NCBI GenBank assembly: GCA_023396115.1
Contig: JAEWXC010000094.1
Coordinates: 1 to 37,001, forward strand
DNA length: 37,001 nucleotides
From: Actinomycetes bacterium
GTDB lineage: Bacteria; Actinomycetota; Actinomycetes; Propionibacteriales; Nocardioidaceae
Direction of reading: 5' to 3'
Part shown: piece after piece, positions 16,507 to 23,574 of the stretch
Position numbering within the stretch: the first letter of the stretch is position 1
Layout: each line of letters begins with the position of its first letter
Notes under the pieces: model-generated
Seen by the model: the letters and a program-made list of their open reading frames with translations, nothing else
Told to the model about the DNA's origin: nothing
The model's database searches: none
Position numbers and translations under genes: made by a program

Positions 16507-18762
16507 CGGACGGGGTTCGAGGGTCCGTACCTGGGAGATCCGGTGCACCGCGAACTGGCGCACGTCGTCGCTGCGGTGGTCCCGCGCGGTCAGCTCGCCG
16601 CCCTCGACCCGGATCGGGTCCAGGACCCGCTCGGTCACGGTGCCGTGGTTGTCGGCGTACCCGACCACCACGCTGGCCCCGGTCTCGGCGGCCTGGCGCA
16701 ACGCGGTGAGGTGGTCGGCCGCGGTGCGGCTCACCGTGCTCCCGCGGGGCCGGTTCGCGGCCGCGGTGTCCCCGGCCCGCAGGGCGCTGAGCGCGGCACT
16801 GACCCGGGCCCCGGCGCGGGCGGACTCGACCGCCTCCCCGCGGGGTGGTCGGGGCGTGCGGGCCCGGTGCAGGTCGGCGCGGTGGGCGGTGACGGTGCCG
16901 TCGAGGCCCTCCACGACCGGCGCCAGCCCCAGCTCCCGCAGCCGGGGGAGCAGCTCCTCCAGCCCGGTTGCGCTGATGACCACGGTGGGGGCCAGCCGGC
17001 GCAGACCGAGCCGGGCGGCCGCGGGGTCCGAGCAGAGCACGTCCAGCGCAGCGGTGTCGTCGGAACGCAGGAAGCACTCGGCGTACCCGGCGCGCACGGT
17101 GCCGTGGGTGCGGGCCACGTCGTCGACCAGGTAGTGCAGCGGCTGCGGGACCGGGGTGGCCGAGACCCGGTCCAGGAAGGCATGGATCTCGGCGGTGGAC
17201 CAGCCGGCGTCGAGGCCGCGTCGCACCGAGCCGGCCGCGAACCGGTAGACCGTCGCCCCTCCCCGGGACTCCACGTCGGCCAGCAGGTGCAGGTCGCGGG
17301 CCACGTCGCTGCGCAGCGGACCCGGGGCGACGGCCGTCAGGTCGGCCTGCAGCAGCACCTGCTCGACCGGGGCGGGCAGCAGCGGCTCCAACGCCGCCAC
17401 GGCCTCGGAGAACTCTCCCGACACCATCGCCCGCCCCGCCGTGGACAGACCGCCGAACGCGGTCAGCCCCCACATCTCGGCCTCGGCCAGGGCCCAGCCC
17501 ACCTGGTCCTGCACGGCCACGGGACGCCGCGGGCGCAACCAGGCCAGCCGGGCCACCACACCGGCCGGTCCGGTCCCGGCGGCCACCACCTCGCCGGGGG
17601 CCAGCTCGGCCAGGACCGCCATCGTGCGGTGCCGGGTCTCGGCGGTGAACTCACTGCTCAACTCGGGCGCCAAGGCGTTCCAGGTCTTGCCGGCCGAGTC
17701 CTTGGTGCCCACCAGGGCGGGGACCCGCCGGCTGTCCCACCACGCGCGCACCAGGCGTTCCCAGCGGCTGGACGCCGGCTGGGCCACCCACTGGTCGAAG
17801 GAGTCGGTGGGGACCCAGGCCAGCTCGCCGGTACCGCCGGTGGACTCGGCCAGCAGACCCGCCGAGCGGGCGGTCTCGGCGAGCAGCGCGGTCTGCGACT
17901 CGCCCAGGTGCAGGTCCCGGGCGGCGGCCTTGAGGTCCCGCACGGCCAGGCCACCGCTGCGCAGCACCCCCGGCGGGTGCTGCCCCCAACCGTCCAGCAG
18001 CAGCTCGACCCGGCGCACGGCCTCGAACGCAGCGCCGGCGGCGGTGCGGTCCACGACCTCTTGGCTGCGGGCCGTGGTGGGCACCGGGGGCACCGCGTCG
18101 ACCGGGTCGGCGGTGGTGGTGCCGCCGTGCAGGGCGAGCACCACCTCGCCGGGGACCACCACGTGGGCGTCGCGGCGTCGCAGCAGCCCGGCCTCCACCA
18201 GCTCGGTCTGGGCCCGGGCCACCGCACCACCCGAGGCCGCCACCGCGGTGGAGCGGTGCTCCACGACGTGGTGCAGCAACCGGCGGGCCGGGTCGGACAG
18301 GCCGGCCAACGCGGTGACCGGCTCGACGCCTGCCGGGAGCTCGGTGCCCAGCGGGCGCACCGCACCCACGGCACTGCGCCGGTCGCTGCGCAGGGCGTCG
18401 GCGACCCCGTTGACCGCGCGCAGCCCGGTGGGGGACTCCCAGACCAGCAGCAGGTCGGACACCCGGGTCAGTGCCGCCTCGCAAGCCGGACGCGCGGCGT
18501 TCACCATCGCGAAGAGTTCCTCGAAAGTGGTTTGACCTGAAACCACGAGGGCATCAAGCACCGAGAGCTCGAGCCGGTCCAGCTGGTCGAGAGCCATCAG
18601 TACCGAAGAGCGGGTCGCGGCACGCGACGCCAACGCAGCAGAGTCGTGAGGGGCCGGAGTGGTGAGATCGGGGCGCGCCGTCAGCAGCGCGCTCACGCGC
18701 GCGTCCGGCCACCCTCGGAGCAGGTCGGCGAGGGTGCGGGGGGCGTCGAGCTGTCCGGCCAC
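16504..18762 (-). CDS. helicase-associated domain protein (XPB partner, Rv0862c-like)
   Basis: A 752-residue protein of the helicase C-terminal or XPB/Ssl2-like family found beside bacterial XPB genes in actinobacteria (Rv0862c next to ercc3 in Mycobacterium tuberculosis, from memory). It starts with RTLADLLRGWPDARVSALL, carries winged-helix-like segments such as LDQLDRLELSVLDALVVSG and QVLLQADLTAVAPGPL, and ends in a WYL-like strand region (ASVVVGYADNHGTVTERVLD, later RQFAVHRISQVRTLEPRP). No Walker motifs are present, so it is not a helicase itself. It probably binds DNA or the helicase. The GTG start at 18762 lies 7 bases after TAGCGT (18775-18770); a longer frame up to 19608 runs antisense to the PP2C gene and is rejected. 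Confidence 0.83.
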   Translation of the reverse strand: MAGQLDAPRTLADLLRGWPDARVSALLTARPDLTTPAPHDSAALASRAATRSSVLMALDQLDRLELSVLDALVVSGQTTFEELFAMVNAARPACEAALTRVSDLLLVWESPTGLRAVNGVADALRSDRRSAVGAVRPLGTELPAGVEPVTALAGLSDPARRLLHHVVEHRSTAVAASGGAVARAQTELVEAGLLRRRDAHVVVPGEVVLALHGGTTTADPVDAVPPVPTTARSQEVVDRTAAGAAFEAVRRVELLLDGWGQHPPGVLRSGGLAVRDLKAAARDLHLGESQTALLAETARSAGLLAESTGGTGELAWVPTDSFDQWVAQPASSRWERLVRAWWDSRRVPALVGTKDSAGKTWNALAPELSSEFTAETRHRTMAVLAELAPGEVVAAGTGPAGVVARLAWLRPRRPVAVQDQVGWALAEAEMWGLTAFGGLSTAGRAMVSGEFSEAVAALEPLLPAPVEQVLLQADLTAVAPGPLRSDVARDLHLLADVESRGGATVYRFAAGSVRRGLDAGWSTAEIHAFLDRVSATPVPQPLHYLVDDVARTHGTVRAGYAECFLRSDDTAALDVLCSDPAAARLGLRRLAPTVVISATGLEELLPRLRELGLAPVVEGLDGTVTAHRADLHRARTPRPPRGEAVESARAGARVSAALSALRAGDTAAANRPRGSTVSRTAADHLTALRQAAETGASVVVGYADNHGTVTERVLDPIRVEGGELTARDHRSDDVRQFAVHRISQVRTLEPRP

Positions 18763-18768
18763 CCCTCC

Positions 18769-18775
18769 TACGCTA
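18769..18775. promoter_or_regulatory. overlapping divergent -10 boxes
   Basis: The 7 bases TACGCTA read TACGCT on the plus strand (18769-18774) and TAGCGT on the minus strand (18775-18770). The minus box is 7 bases from the GTG of the helicase-associated gene; the plus box would give the phosphatase gene a leader of about 57 bases. Polymerase can occupy only one orientation at a time. Confidence 0.45.
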
Positions 18776-18837
18776 CTGCCCGTGCCCCGTGCCCGTCGTC
18801 GTTGCCGACCCAGCCCCGTACGCCCCTGGGGCAGGGG

Positions 18838-19650
18838 ATGAAGGCCGTGGACCTGCACCACGGAGTGGCCACCGACGTCGGACTGGTCCGCAAGGTCAAC
18901 GAGGACGCCTACCTCGTCTCGCCGCCGCTGTTCCTCGTCGCCGACGGCATGGGTGGGCACGCGGGCGGCGCGATCGCCTCCTCGATCGCGGTCGAGGAGT
19001 TCCGCCAGCTCGACGTGCGCGGCCTGGACCCCCGGCGCGGCACCGAGGCCGTGGTCGCCGCGATGGCGCGCTGCCAGGCCCGGATCCGTGAATGGGGTGC
19101 CGCCCAGGGGGCCGGCACCTGGCACGCCGGCACCACCGCCGCGGTGGCCCTGGTCGTCGAGGACGCCGAGGGGTTCAAGTGGCTGCTGGCGAACCTGGGC
19201 GACTCCCGCATCTACCGGGTCCACGAGGGCGAGCTCGAGCAGGTCAGCGTCGACCACTCCGTGGTCCAAGAGCTCGTCGACGCCGGCAAGATCACCGCCG
19301 AGGAGGCCAACCGGCACCCCGAGCGGCACGTGATCACCCGCGCCCTGGGCAGCCCCGAGGGGGTCGCCCCCGACTTCTTCCTGCTGCCGATGGGGTCGGT
19401 CGACCGGCTCCTGCTGTGCAGCGACGGGGTCAGTGGGATGGTCGACGACGCGACCATCGCCGAGATCCTGCTGGAGACCACCGATCCCCGTGACGCCGCC
19501 GACCACCTGGTCGGCACCGCCCTGGCGGCGGGAGGACGCGACAACGCCACTGCGGTCGTGGTCGATGTGGTGGGATTGATGACCGACGAGACGCTCGCCT
19601 CCGCGCACCGGCGCGGGGGCCTGGAGACCAAGCTGGGAGCCTTGCCATGA
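18838..19650 (+). CDS. PP2C-family Ser/Thr protein phosphatase
   Basis: A 270-residue soluble PPM/PP2C phosphatase. The metal-binding motifs are in order: VRKVNEDAYLV (20-30), VADGMGGHAGG (37-47), the GTT motif in WHAGTTAAVAL, LGDSRIYR, LLCSDGVSGM, and GGRDNATAVVVDV at the end. Such enzymes remove phosphate from threonine or serine on proteins phosphorylated by Hanks-type kinases. Unlike PstP it has no transmembrane helix, so it works in the cytoplasm. ATG at 18838 follows GCAGGGG; a frame starting at 18646 would overlap the divergent gene. Its stop overlaps the start of the FHA gene by four bases, tying it to a phosphothreonine reader. No kinase is in the window. Confidence 0.9.
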   Translation: MKAVDLHHGVATDVGLVRKVNEDAYLVSPPLFLVADGMGGHAGGAIASSIAVEEFRQLDVRGLDPRRGTEAVVAAMARCQARIREWGAAQGAGTWHAGTTAAVALVVEDAEGFKWLLANLGDSRIYRVHEGELEQVSVDHSVVQELVDAGKITAEEANRHPERHVITRALGSPEGVAPDFFLLPMGSVDRLLLCSDGVSGMVDDATIAEILLETTDPRDAADHLVGTALAAGGRDNATAVVVDVVGLMTDETLASAHRRGGLETKLGALP

Positions 19651-20987
19651 AGTCCTACCTCCAGGGAACCTGGTACGCCGTGCTCGGCGACACCGTGACG
19701 GTCCTGCTGCCCCCCGCCGAGCGCGGGCGAGTCGCGGCCACCTGGGACCTGGTCGATGCCGGTGCGGGTGCCCCCGAGGTGCTCGACCTGCTGCTGGCCG
19801 GTGGCCTCAGCCCGCTGTCGGGCTTCGCGCTGGTCGTGCGTGAGGGCGAGGGCGTCCGGGTCCTGGCCCGCGGCAACGTCCGGGTCCAGCTCGCCACCGC
19901 CGACGGGGTGGTCGTGGCCGACGGCACCGGCGCGATGACGTGGGTGGACCAGCAGGCCGACGCGGTCACCGGCGTGGTCGTCGAGATGGACTCCGAGGTG
20001 CTCGACCCGACCGAGCTGGTGGTCGGCACCGGTCTGGTCCGGGTGGCCCGGCTCAGCGACCCCGCGACGCCGCTGCCCGCGCCCGCCGCGGCCCCGGTCG
20101 CCGCCGAGCCGGTCGTCGAGCCGGTCGCCCCGGTGGTCGAGCCCGTCGTCGCGCAGGCTCCCGAGCCGGTGGCGGAGGCCGCCCCGGTCGTCCAGCTGGC
20201 GCCGGAACCGGTCGCCGTCGAGCCGGTCGTGCCCGCCGCGTACGTCCCCGCCGAGCCGGAGCCCGAGCCGGAGCCCGAGCCGGAGCCGGAGCTGGCCGAC
20301 CTGCCCACCGAGACCTTTGCGGCCGTCGAGGCGGACCTGCCTCCCTCCGCCCCGGCCTTCGACGTCAGCGACATCGACACCGGTGACCCGCTGGGCATCG
20401 GCCCGATCCCGACGGCACCGACCTTCGGGACGCCGGTTCCCGCGCCCGAGGTCCAGGGCTGGGGCGGTGCGCCGCTGGGTGGCCCCGACCCGCTGGGCCA
20501 GTCCGGCCCGTTCGCAGGTGCCCCCGAGCCCTACGAGGACCACGACGGCCGGACCCACTCCGGTCTGGTGCACGACGTCGTCCCGCCGCCGACCGGGATC
20601 CCCGGCCAGCCGCAGGCCCCGGCGGTCACCGCCCAGCCCGTGGCCCGGCTGGTGCTCTCCACCGGCGACACCATCGACGTGGACCGCGCCATCCTGTTCG
20701 GCCGGGCACCGGAGGCACGACGTTTCCAGGTCGGCGAGGAGCCACGCCTGGTGACGGTGCCCAGCCCGCACCAGGAGATCTCCTCCACGCACCTGGAGGT
20801 GCGCCCGGGCTCCGGCGCCGACCACGGCGCCGCCGTGGTCAGCGACCTCGGCTCGACCAACGGCACCGTCGTGGTCCAGCCGGGCATGGAGCCCGAGGAG
20901 CTGCACGCCGGCATCGCGGTCCAGCTCCTCCCGGGCGCGATCATCGACCTGGGCGACGGTGTGACCATCCACGTCACCGCTCCGTGA
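19647..20987 (+). CDS. FHA domain protein with long Pro/Glu linker
   Basis: A 446-residue protein, translationally coupled to the phosphatase. Residues 1-135 form a beta-rich N-terminal domain of unknown type (starting MKSYLQGTWYAVLGDTVTVL). Residues 140-330 are a disordered linker rich in Ala, Pro, Val and Glu, with an EPEPEPEP-type repeat near 205-217. Residues 335-446 form an FHA domain with the expected LFGR, the serine and histidine in SSTHLEV, and the GSTNGT loop that contacts phosphothreonine. FHA domains read phosphothreonine peptides, so it may be a scaffold whose partners are controlled by the phosphatase. The glutamate-proline repeat in the DNA (20245-20292) is prone to slippage. 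Confidence 0.85.
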   Translation: MKSYLQGTWYAVLGDTVTVLLPPAERGRVAATWDLVDAGAGAPEVLDLLLAGGLSPLSGFALVVREGEGVRVLARGNVRVQLATADGVVVADGTGAMTWVDQQADAVTGVVVEMDSEVLDPTELVVGTGLVRVARLSDPATPLPAPAAAPVAAEPVVEPVAPVVEPVVAQAPEPVAEAAPVVQLAPEPVAVEPVVPAAYVPAEPEPEPEPEPEPELADLPTETFAAVEADLPPSAPAFDVSDIDTGDPLGIGPIPTAPTFGTPVPAPEVQGWGGAPLGGPDPLGQSGPFAGAPEPYEDHDGRTHSGLVHDVVPPPTGIPGQPQAPAVTAQPVARLVLSTGDTIDVDRAILFGRAPEARRFQVGEEPRLVTVPSPHQEISSTHLEVRPGSGADHGAAVVSDLGSTNGTVVVQPGMEPEELHAGIAVQLLPGAIIDLGDGVTIHVTAP

Positions 20988-21003
20988 CCGGCGCACCTCT
21001 CCC

Positions 21004-22059
21004 GTGACCTCGACGCCCACCCCCGTGCCGGTCCCGGCCGGGCTGGACCGCCGGTTCCTGGCCTTCGCCACGGACCGCCTCGTCCAGCTCGGGCCGGGCG
21101 TGGCGTCGGGGGTGGTCGCGTCCGAGGCCGGGTTGTCGCTGGGTGCCTCGATCGGCGTCGGGGTGGGGGTCCTGCTGCTGGTGTGGCTGGTGCTGGTCAC
21201 CCTCGTGGCGGTGCGCGGCACCAGTCCCGGCAAGCAGCTCACCGGCCTGGCCGTGGTCCGGGTCGACCGACCCGGTGAACCCGTCGGCTTCGGGGCGGCG
21301 CTGCGCCGCTGCGTGGTGCTGGCCCTGCCCGGCATCCTGACCGGGGGCTTCGCCTGGCTCGCCCTGGCCTGGACCGCGCTGGTCGACGGCTCCGGGATGC
21401 GCCGCGGCTGGCACGACCGGGTCGCCGGCACCGCGGTCGTCGACGCCCGCCCGGCCACCCCCGTCGAGGTCGACGTGGAGGTCGCCCAGACCCCGACCGG
21501 GGTGGTCAACCTGACCACCCTCCGGCTGGTCCCCGCGGCCGAACCGGCCACCGCCTCGCGCACCGGCAGCGGCGTCCGGTCCCGCCCCGTGCCGCCGCCG
21601 CGCAGCGCGCTCTCGGGCGAGGACGGGCCCCGGGTCCCCGCCCAGGCCGGCGACGAGGACCCCGCCGGACGCACGGTGATCCGCTCGGTCCAGTCCGAAC
21701 CCCGCGTCCCGGTGCAGCACCACCCCACCCCGACCTGGTTCGTCGCCTTCGACGGCGGCCCCGAGTTCGAGGTGACCGGGCTGGTGCTGATCGGACGCAA
21801 CCCCGAACCGCGTCCCGGCGAGCCGGTGGCGCACCTGGTGCCGCTGGCCTCGGCCGACATGTCGGTCTCCAAGACGCACGCCCAGGTCGCGGTAGCCAGC
21901 GACGGCGTGCTGGTCGCCCTCGACCGGGGCTCCACGAACGGGTCGGTGCTGGTCCGCCAGGGCATCAGCAAGCCGCTGGTGGCCGGTCGGGGGACCACCC
22001 TGCGCGACGGCGACCGTGTCCGCTTCGGTGACCGTGAGATGCGGGTGCGCCGCGGCTGA
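21004..22059 (+). CDS. RDD-family membrane protein fused to an FHA domain
   Basis: The 351-residue protein starts with an RDD region (GLDRRFLAFATDRL at 13-26, then a hydrophobic helix around 48-68 and SPGKQLTGLAVVRVD). A second membrane segment lies near 100-125 (VVLALPGILTGGFAWLALAW). A linker of about 90 residues leads to a C-terminal FHA domain (about 245-351) with VLIGRNPE, SKTHAQVAV and GSTNGSVLV. The GTG start at 21004 is 16 bases after the previous stop. The FHA domain would face the cytoplasm and could tether phosphorylated partners at the membrane. Together with the two preceding genes it forms a phosphothreonine phosphatase and reader set. Confidence 0.87.
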   Translation: MTSTPTPVPVPAGLDRRFLAFATDRLVQLGPGVASGVVASEAGLSLGASIGVGVGVLLLVWLVLVTLVAVRGTSPGKQLTGLAVVRVDRPGEPVGFGAALRRCVVLALPGILTGGFAWLALAWTALVDGSGMRRGWHDRVAGTAVVDARPATPVEVDVEVAQTPTGVVNLTTLRLVPAAEPATASRTGSGVRSRPVPPPRSALSGEDGPRVPAQAGDEDPAGRTVIRSVQSEPRVPVQHHPTPTWFVAFDGGPEFEVTGLVLIGRNPEPRPGEPVAHLVPLASADMSVSKTHAQVAVASDGVLVALDRGSTNGSVLVRQGISKPLVAGRGTTLRDGDRVRFGDREMRVRRG

Positions 22060-22102
22060 CTGAGCCGCCCCGGCAGGGGTGGCCGGTGGTTACGGTGGCC
22101 TG

Positions 22103-22945
22103 GTGGAGACCGACCTGACCCGCGCGTGCGAGCGCCTCGAGGCGGACCTGCGCGCCCGCGGGTCGGTGCTGGTGGCCTACTCCGGGGGTGCGGACAGCGC
22201 GTTCCTGCTGGCCGCGGCCGTCCGTGCGCTGGGGGCGCAGCGGGTGGTGGCCGGCACCGGCCTGTCGGCGTCGCTGGCCGCCGGTGAACGGGCCCCGGCC
22301 CGGGCGTTCGCCGAGTCCCTGGGGGTGCGGTACCTGACCCCGGTCACGCACGAGGGCGACCGAGCGGGCTACCGGGAGAACTCGACGCGCCGCTGCTGGT
22401 TCTGCAAGGACGAACTCCTCGAGGTGCTCACCGCGCTGGCCGGGGACCTGGGCGTGGCCCACGTCGCCACCGGCACCAACGCCGACGACGTGGTCGCCGG
22501 CTTCCGGCCCGGCATCGCCGCGGCGCGCGACCGGGGGGCGATCACCCCGCTCGCCGATGCCGGGTTCACCAAGGCGATGGTGCGCGAGGCGTCGCTGGCC
22601 TGGGCGCTGCCCACCTGGGACAAGCCCGCCGCCGCCTGCCTGGCCAGCCGTGTCGCCTACGGGGTCGAGGTCACGCCGTGGCGCCTGGTGCGGGTGGACC
22701 GGGCCGAGCGGGCCGTCCGTGAGGTCCTGGCCCGCGCCGGCACCACCAGCGACGACCTGCGGGTGCGTGACCTCGACGGCACCGCCTCGGTGGAGCTCGA
22801 CGTGGCGCTGCTCCCGCTGCCGGGCCCGCTCGAGCAGCAGCTGCACCACGCCGTCCGCGACGCCGGCTTCAGCGACGTGGTCGTCGACCCCCGCGGGTTC
22901 CGCAGCGGCGCCCTCAACGACGGCCACACCGACCCGACCGGCTGA
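22103..22945 (+). CDS. larE: LarE-like ATP-dependent sulfur transferase
   Basis: The 280-residue protein has the PP-loop AYSGGADSAFLLA (about 24-36) for ATP activation. RRCWFCKDEL and KPAAACLASRVAYG follow, the latter holding the family cysteine that in Lactiplantibacillus LarE gives up its sulfur to the nickel-pincer cofactor of lactate racemase. GTNADD and the C-terminal strand region are also family-like. The three cysteines seen (two in CWFC and one in ACL) deserve comparison with cluster-using LarE proteins. GTG at 22103 is chosen from TACGGT (22091-22096) 6 bases upstream. larA, larB and larC are not in the window, so the recipient of its sulfur is unknown. Confidence 0.85.
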   Translation: METDLTRACERLEADLRARGSVLVAYSGGADSAFLLAAAVRALGAQRVVAGTGLSASLAAGERAPARAFAESLGVRYLTPVTHEGDRAGYRENSTRRCWFCKDELLEVLTALAGDLGVAHVATGTNADDVVAGFRPGIAAARDRGAITPLADAGFTKAMVREASLAWALPTWDKPAAACLASRVAYGVEVTPWRLVRVDRAERAVREVLARAGTTSDDLRVRDLDGTASVELDVALLPLPGPLEQQLHHAVRDAGFSDVVVDPRGFRSGALNDGHTDPTG

Positions 22946-22959
22946 GCCGCCGCGCCGCT

Positions 22960-23027
22960 GGTCGAGCCTGCTCCCGGTGGTCGAGCCAAGTCCCCGGTGG
23001 TCGAGCCCAGTCCCCGGTGGTCGAGCC
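22960..23027. repeat. 20-bp tandem repeat built on GGTCGAGCC
   Basis: GGTCGAGCC occurs at 22960, 22979, 22999 and 23019, a period of 19, 20 and 20 bases; the middle units share CCCCGGT between copies. The last unit runs into TGCCGAGACCCC. From memory a dispersed motif of this type is common in intergenic regions of Nocardioidaceae and relatives. It follows the larE stop by 15 bases and precedes the cold-shock promoter. Confidence 0.85.
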
Positions 23028-23079
23028 TGCCGAGACCCCACCCGGGAGATCTCGGTGGTGGTGCGTCGGGAGCGCCGAC

Positions 23080-23171
23080 TACCATCGGCCACGCGCAGCG
23101 CCGGAACCCCGGCGCTGCTTCGTACATCACGCGCCCGACGACCGGGCGCACGCGAGCAGGAGGAGTGCGCG
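23080..23171 (+). promoter_or_regulatory. cold-shock gene promoter and structured leader
   Basis: TACCAT (23080-23085) is a likely -10. The leader of about 80 bases contains two strong hairpins: CAGCGCCGG/CCGGCGCTG (23096-23117, 4-base loop) and GCGCCCG/CGGGCGC (23131-23149, 5-base loop). An AGGAGG ribosome binding site follows at 23158-23163. Structured leaders are typical of cold-shock mRNAs. Confidence 0.55.
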
Positions 23172-23567
23172 GTGCCCACTGGCAAGGTGAAGTGGTTCGA
23201 CGCCGAGCGCGGGTTCGGTTTCCTCAGCCAGGACGGCGGCGACGACGTCTACGTGCACACCGACGCGCTGCCGGCCGGGGTGAAGTCCCTCAAGCAGGGC
23301 GCCCGCGTGGAGTTCGGCATCGCCCAGGGCCGACGCGGCGACCAGGCGCTGCAGGTGCGCCTGCTCGACGCCCCCGCCTCGGTCCAGCGCAACCAGCGCC
23401 AGGCCCAGCGTCGTTCCCCCGAGGAGATGGCCCCGATCGTGGAGGACCTGATCCGCCTGCTCGACGGCGTGGGGGAGACCTACCGCCGCGGCCGCCACCC
23501 CGAGGCCCGCACGGCCCGTCCGGCCGCGAAGCTGCTGCGCGCGCTGGCCGACCAGCTCGACGCCTGA
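23172..23567 (+). CDS. cold-shock domain protein with C-terminal extension
   Basis: A 131-residue protein. Residues 1-65 are a cold-shock (OB-fold) domain with GKVKWFDAERGFGFLSQ, the RNP1-like GFGFL, and VYVHTDAL as the RNP2-like segment. It binds single-stranded RNA and DNA and acts as an RNA chaperone. Residues 70-131 form a helical extension (EEMAPIVEDLIRLLDGVGE) that small bacterial Csp proteins lack but the actinobacterial ScoF4 type has. The GTG at 23172 follows AGGAGGAG at good distance. In Streptomyces a similar gene lies between metO and groEL2 (from memory); here it is 17 kb from groEL. It converges with the MFS gene. Confidence 0.92.
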   Translation: MPTGKVKWFDAERGFGFLSQDGGDDVYVHTDALPAGVKSLKQGARVEFGIAQGRRGDQALQVRLLDAPASVQRNQRQAQRRSPEEMAPIVEDLIRLLDGVGETYRRGRHPEARTARPAAKLLRALADQLDA

Positions 23568-23574
23568 GCCGACC

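Noticed and set aside
14348..17473. 1041-residue protein as a fusion of XPB with an N-terminal extension
   Set aside because: The first 496 codons are antisense-like Arg/Gly/Ala sequence overlapping the CGNR and helicase-associated genes; the real N terminus follows a ribosome site at the TTG at 15985.
20245..20292. EPEPEP repeat as a frameshift or sequencing error
   Set aside because: The frame stays open and leads into an intact FHA domain; such linkers are normal for FHA proteins.
19212..21998. 928-codon minus-strand frame spanning the PP2C-FHA genes
   Set aside because: Runs antisense across three genes with clear domains; no recognisable motif.
22960..23027. Regular repeats as a small CRISPR array
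   Set aside because: Units are 20 bases with no unique spacers of 30 or more bases, and no cas gene is present.
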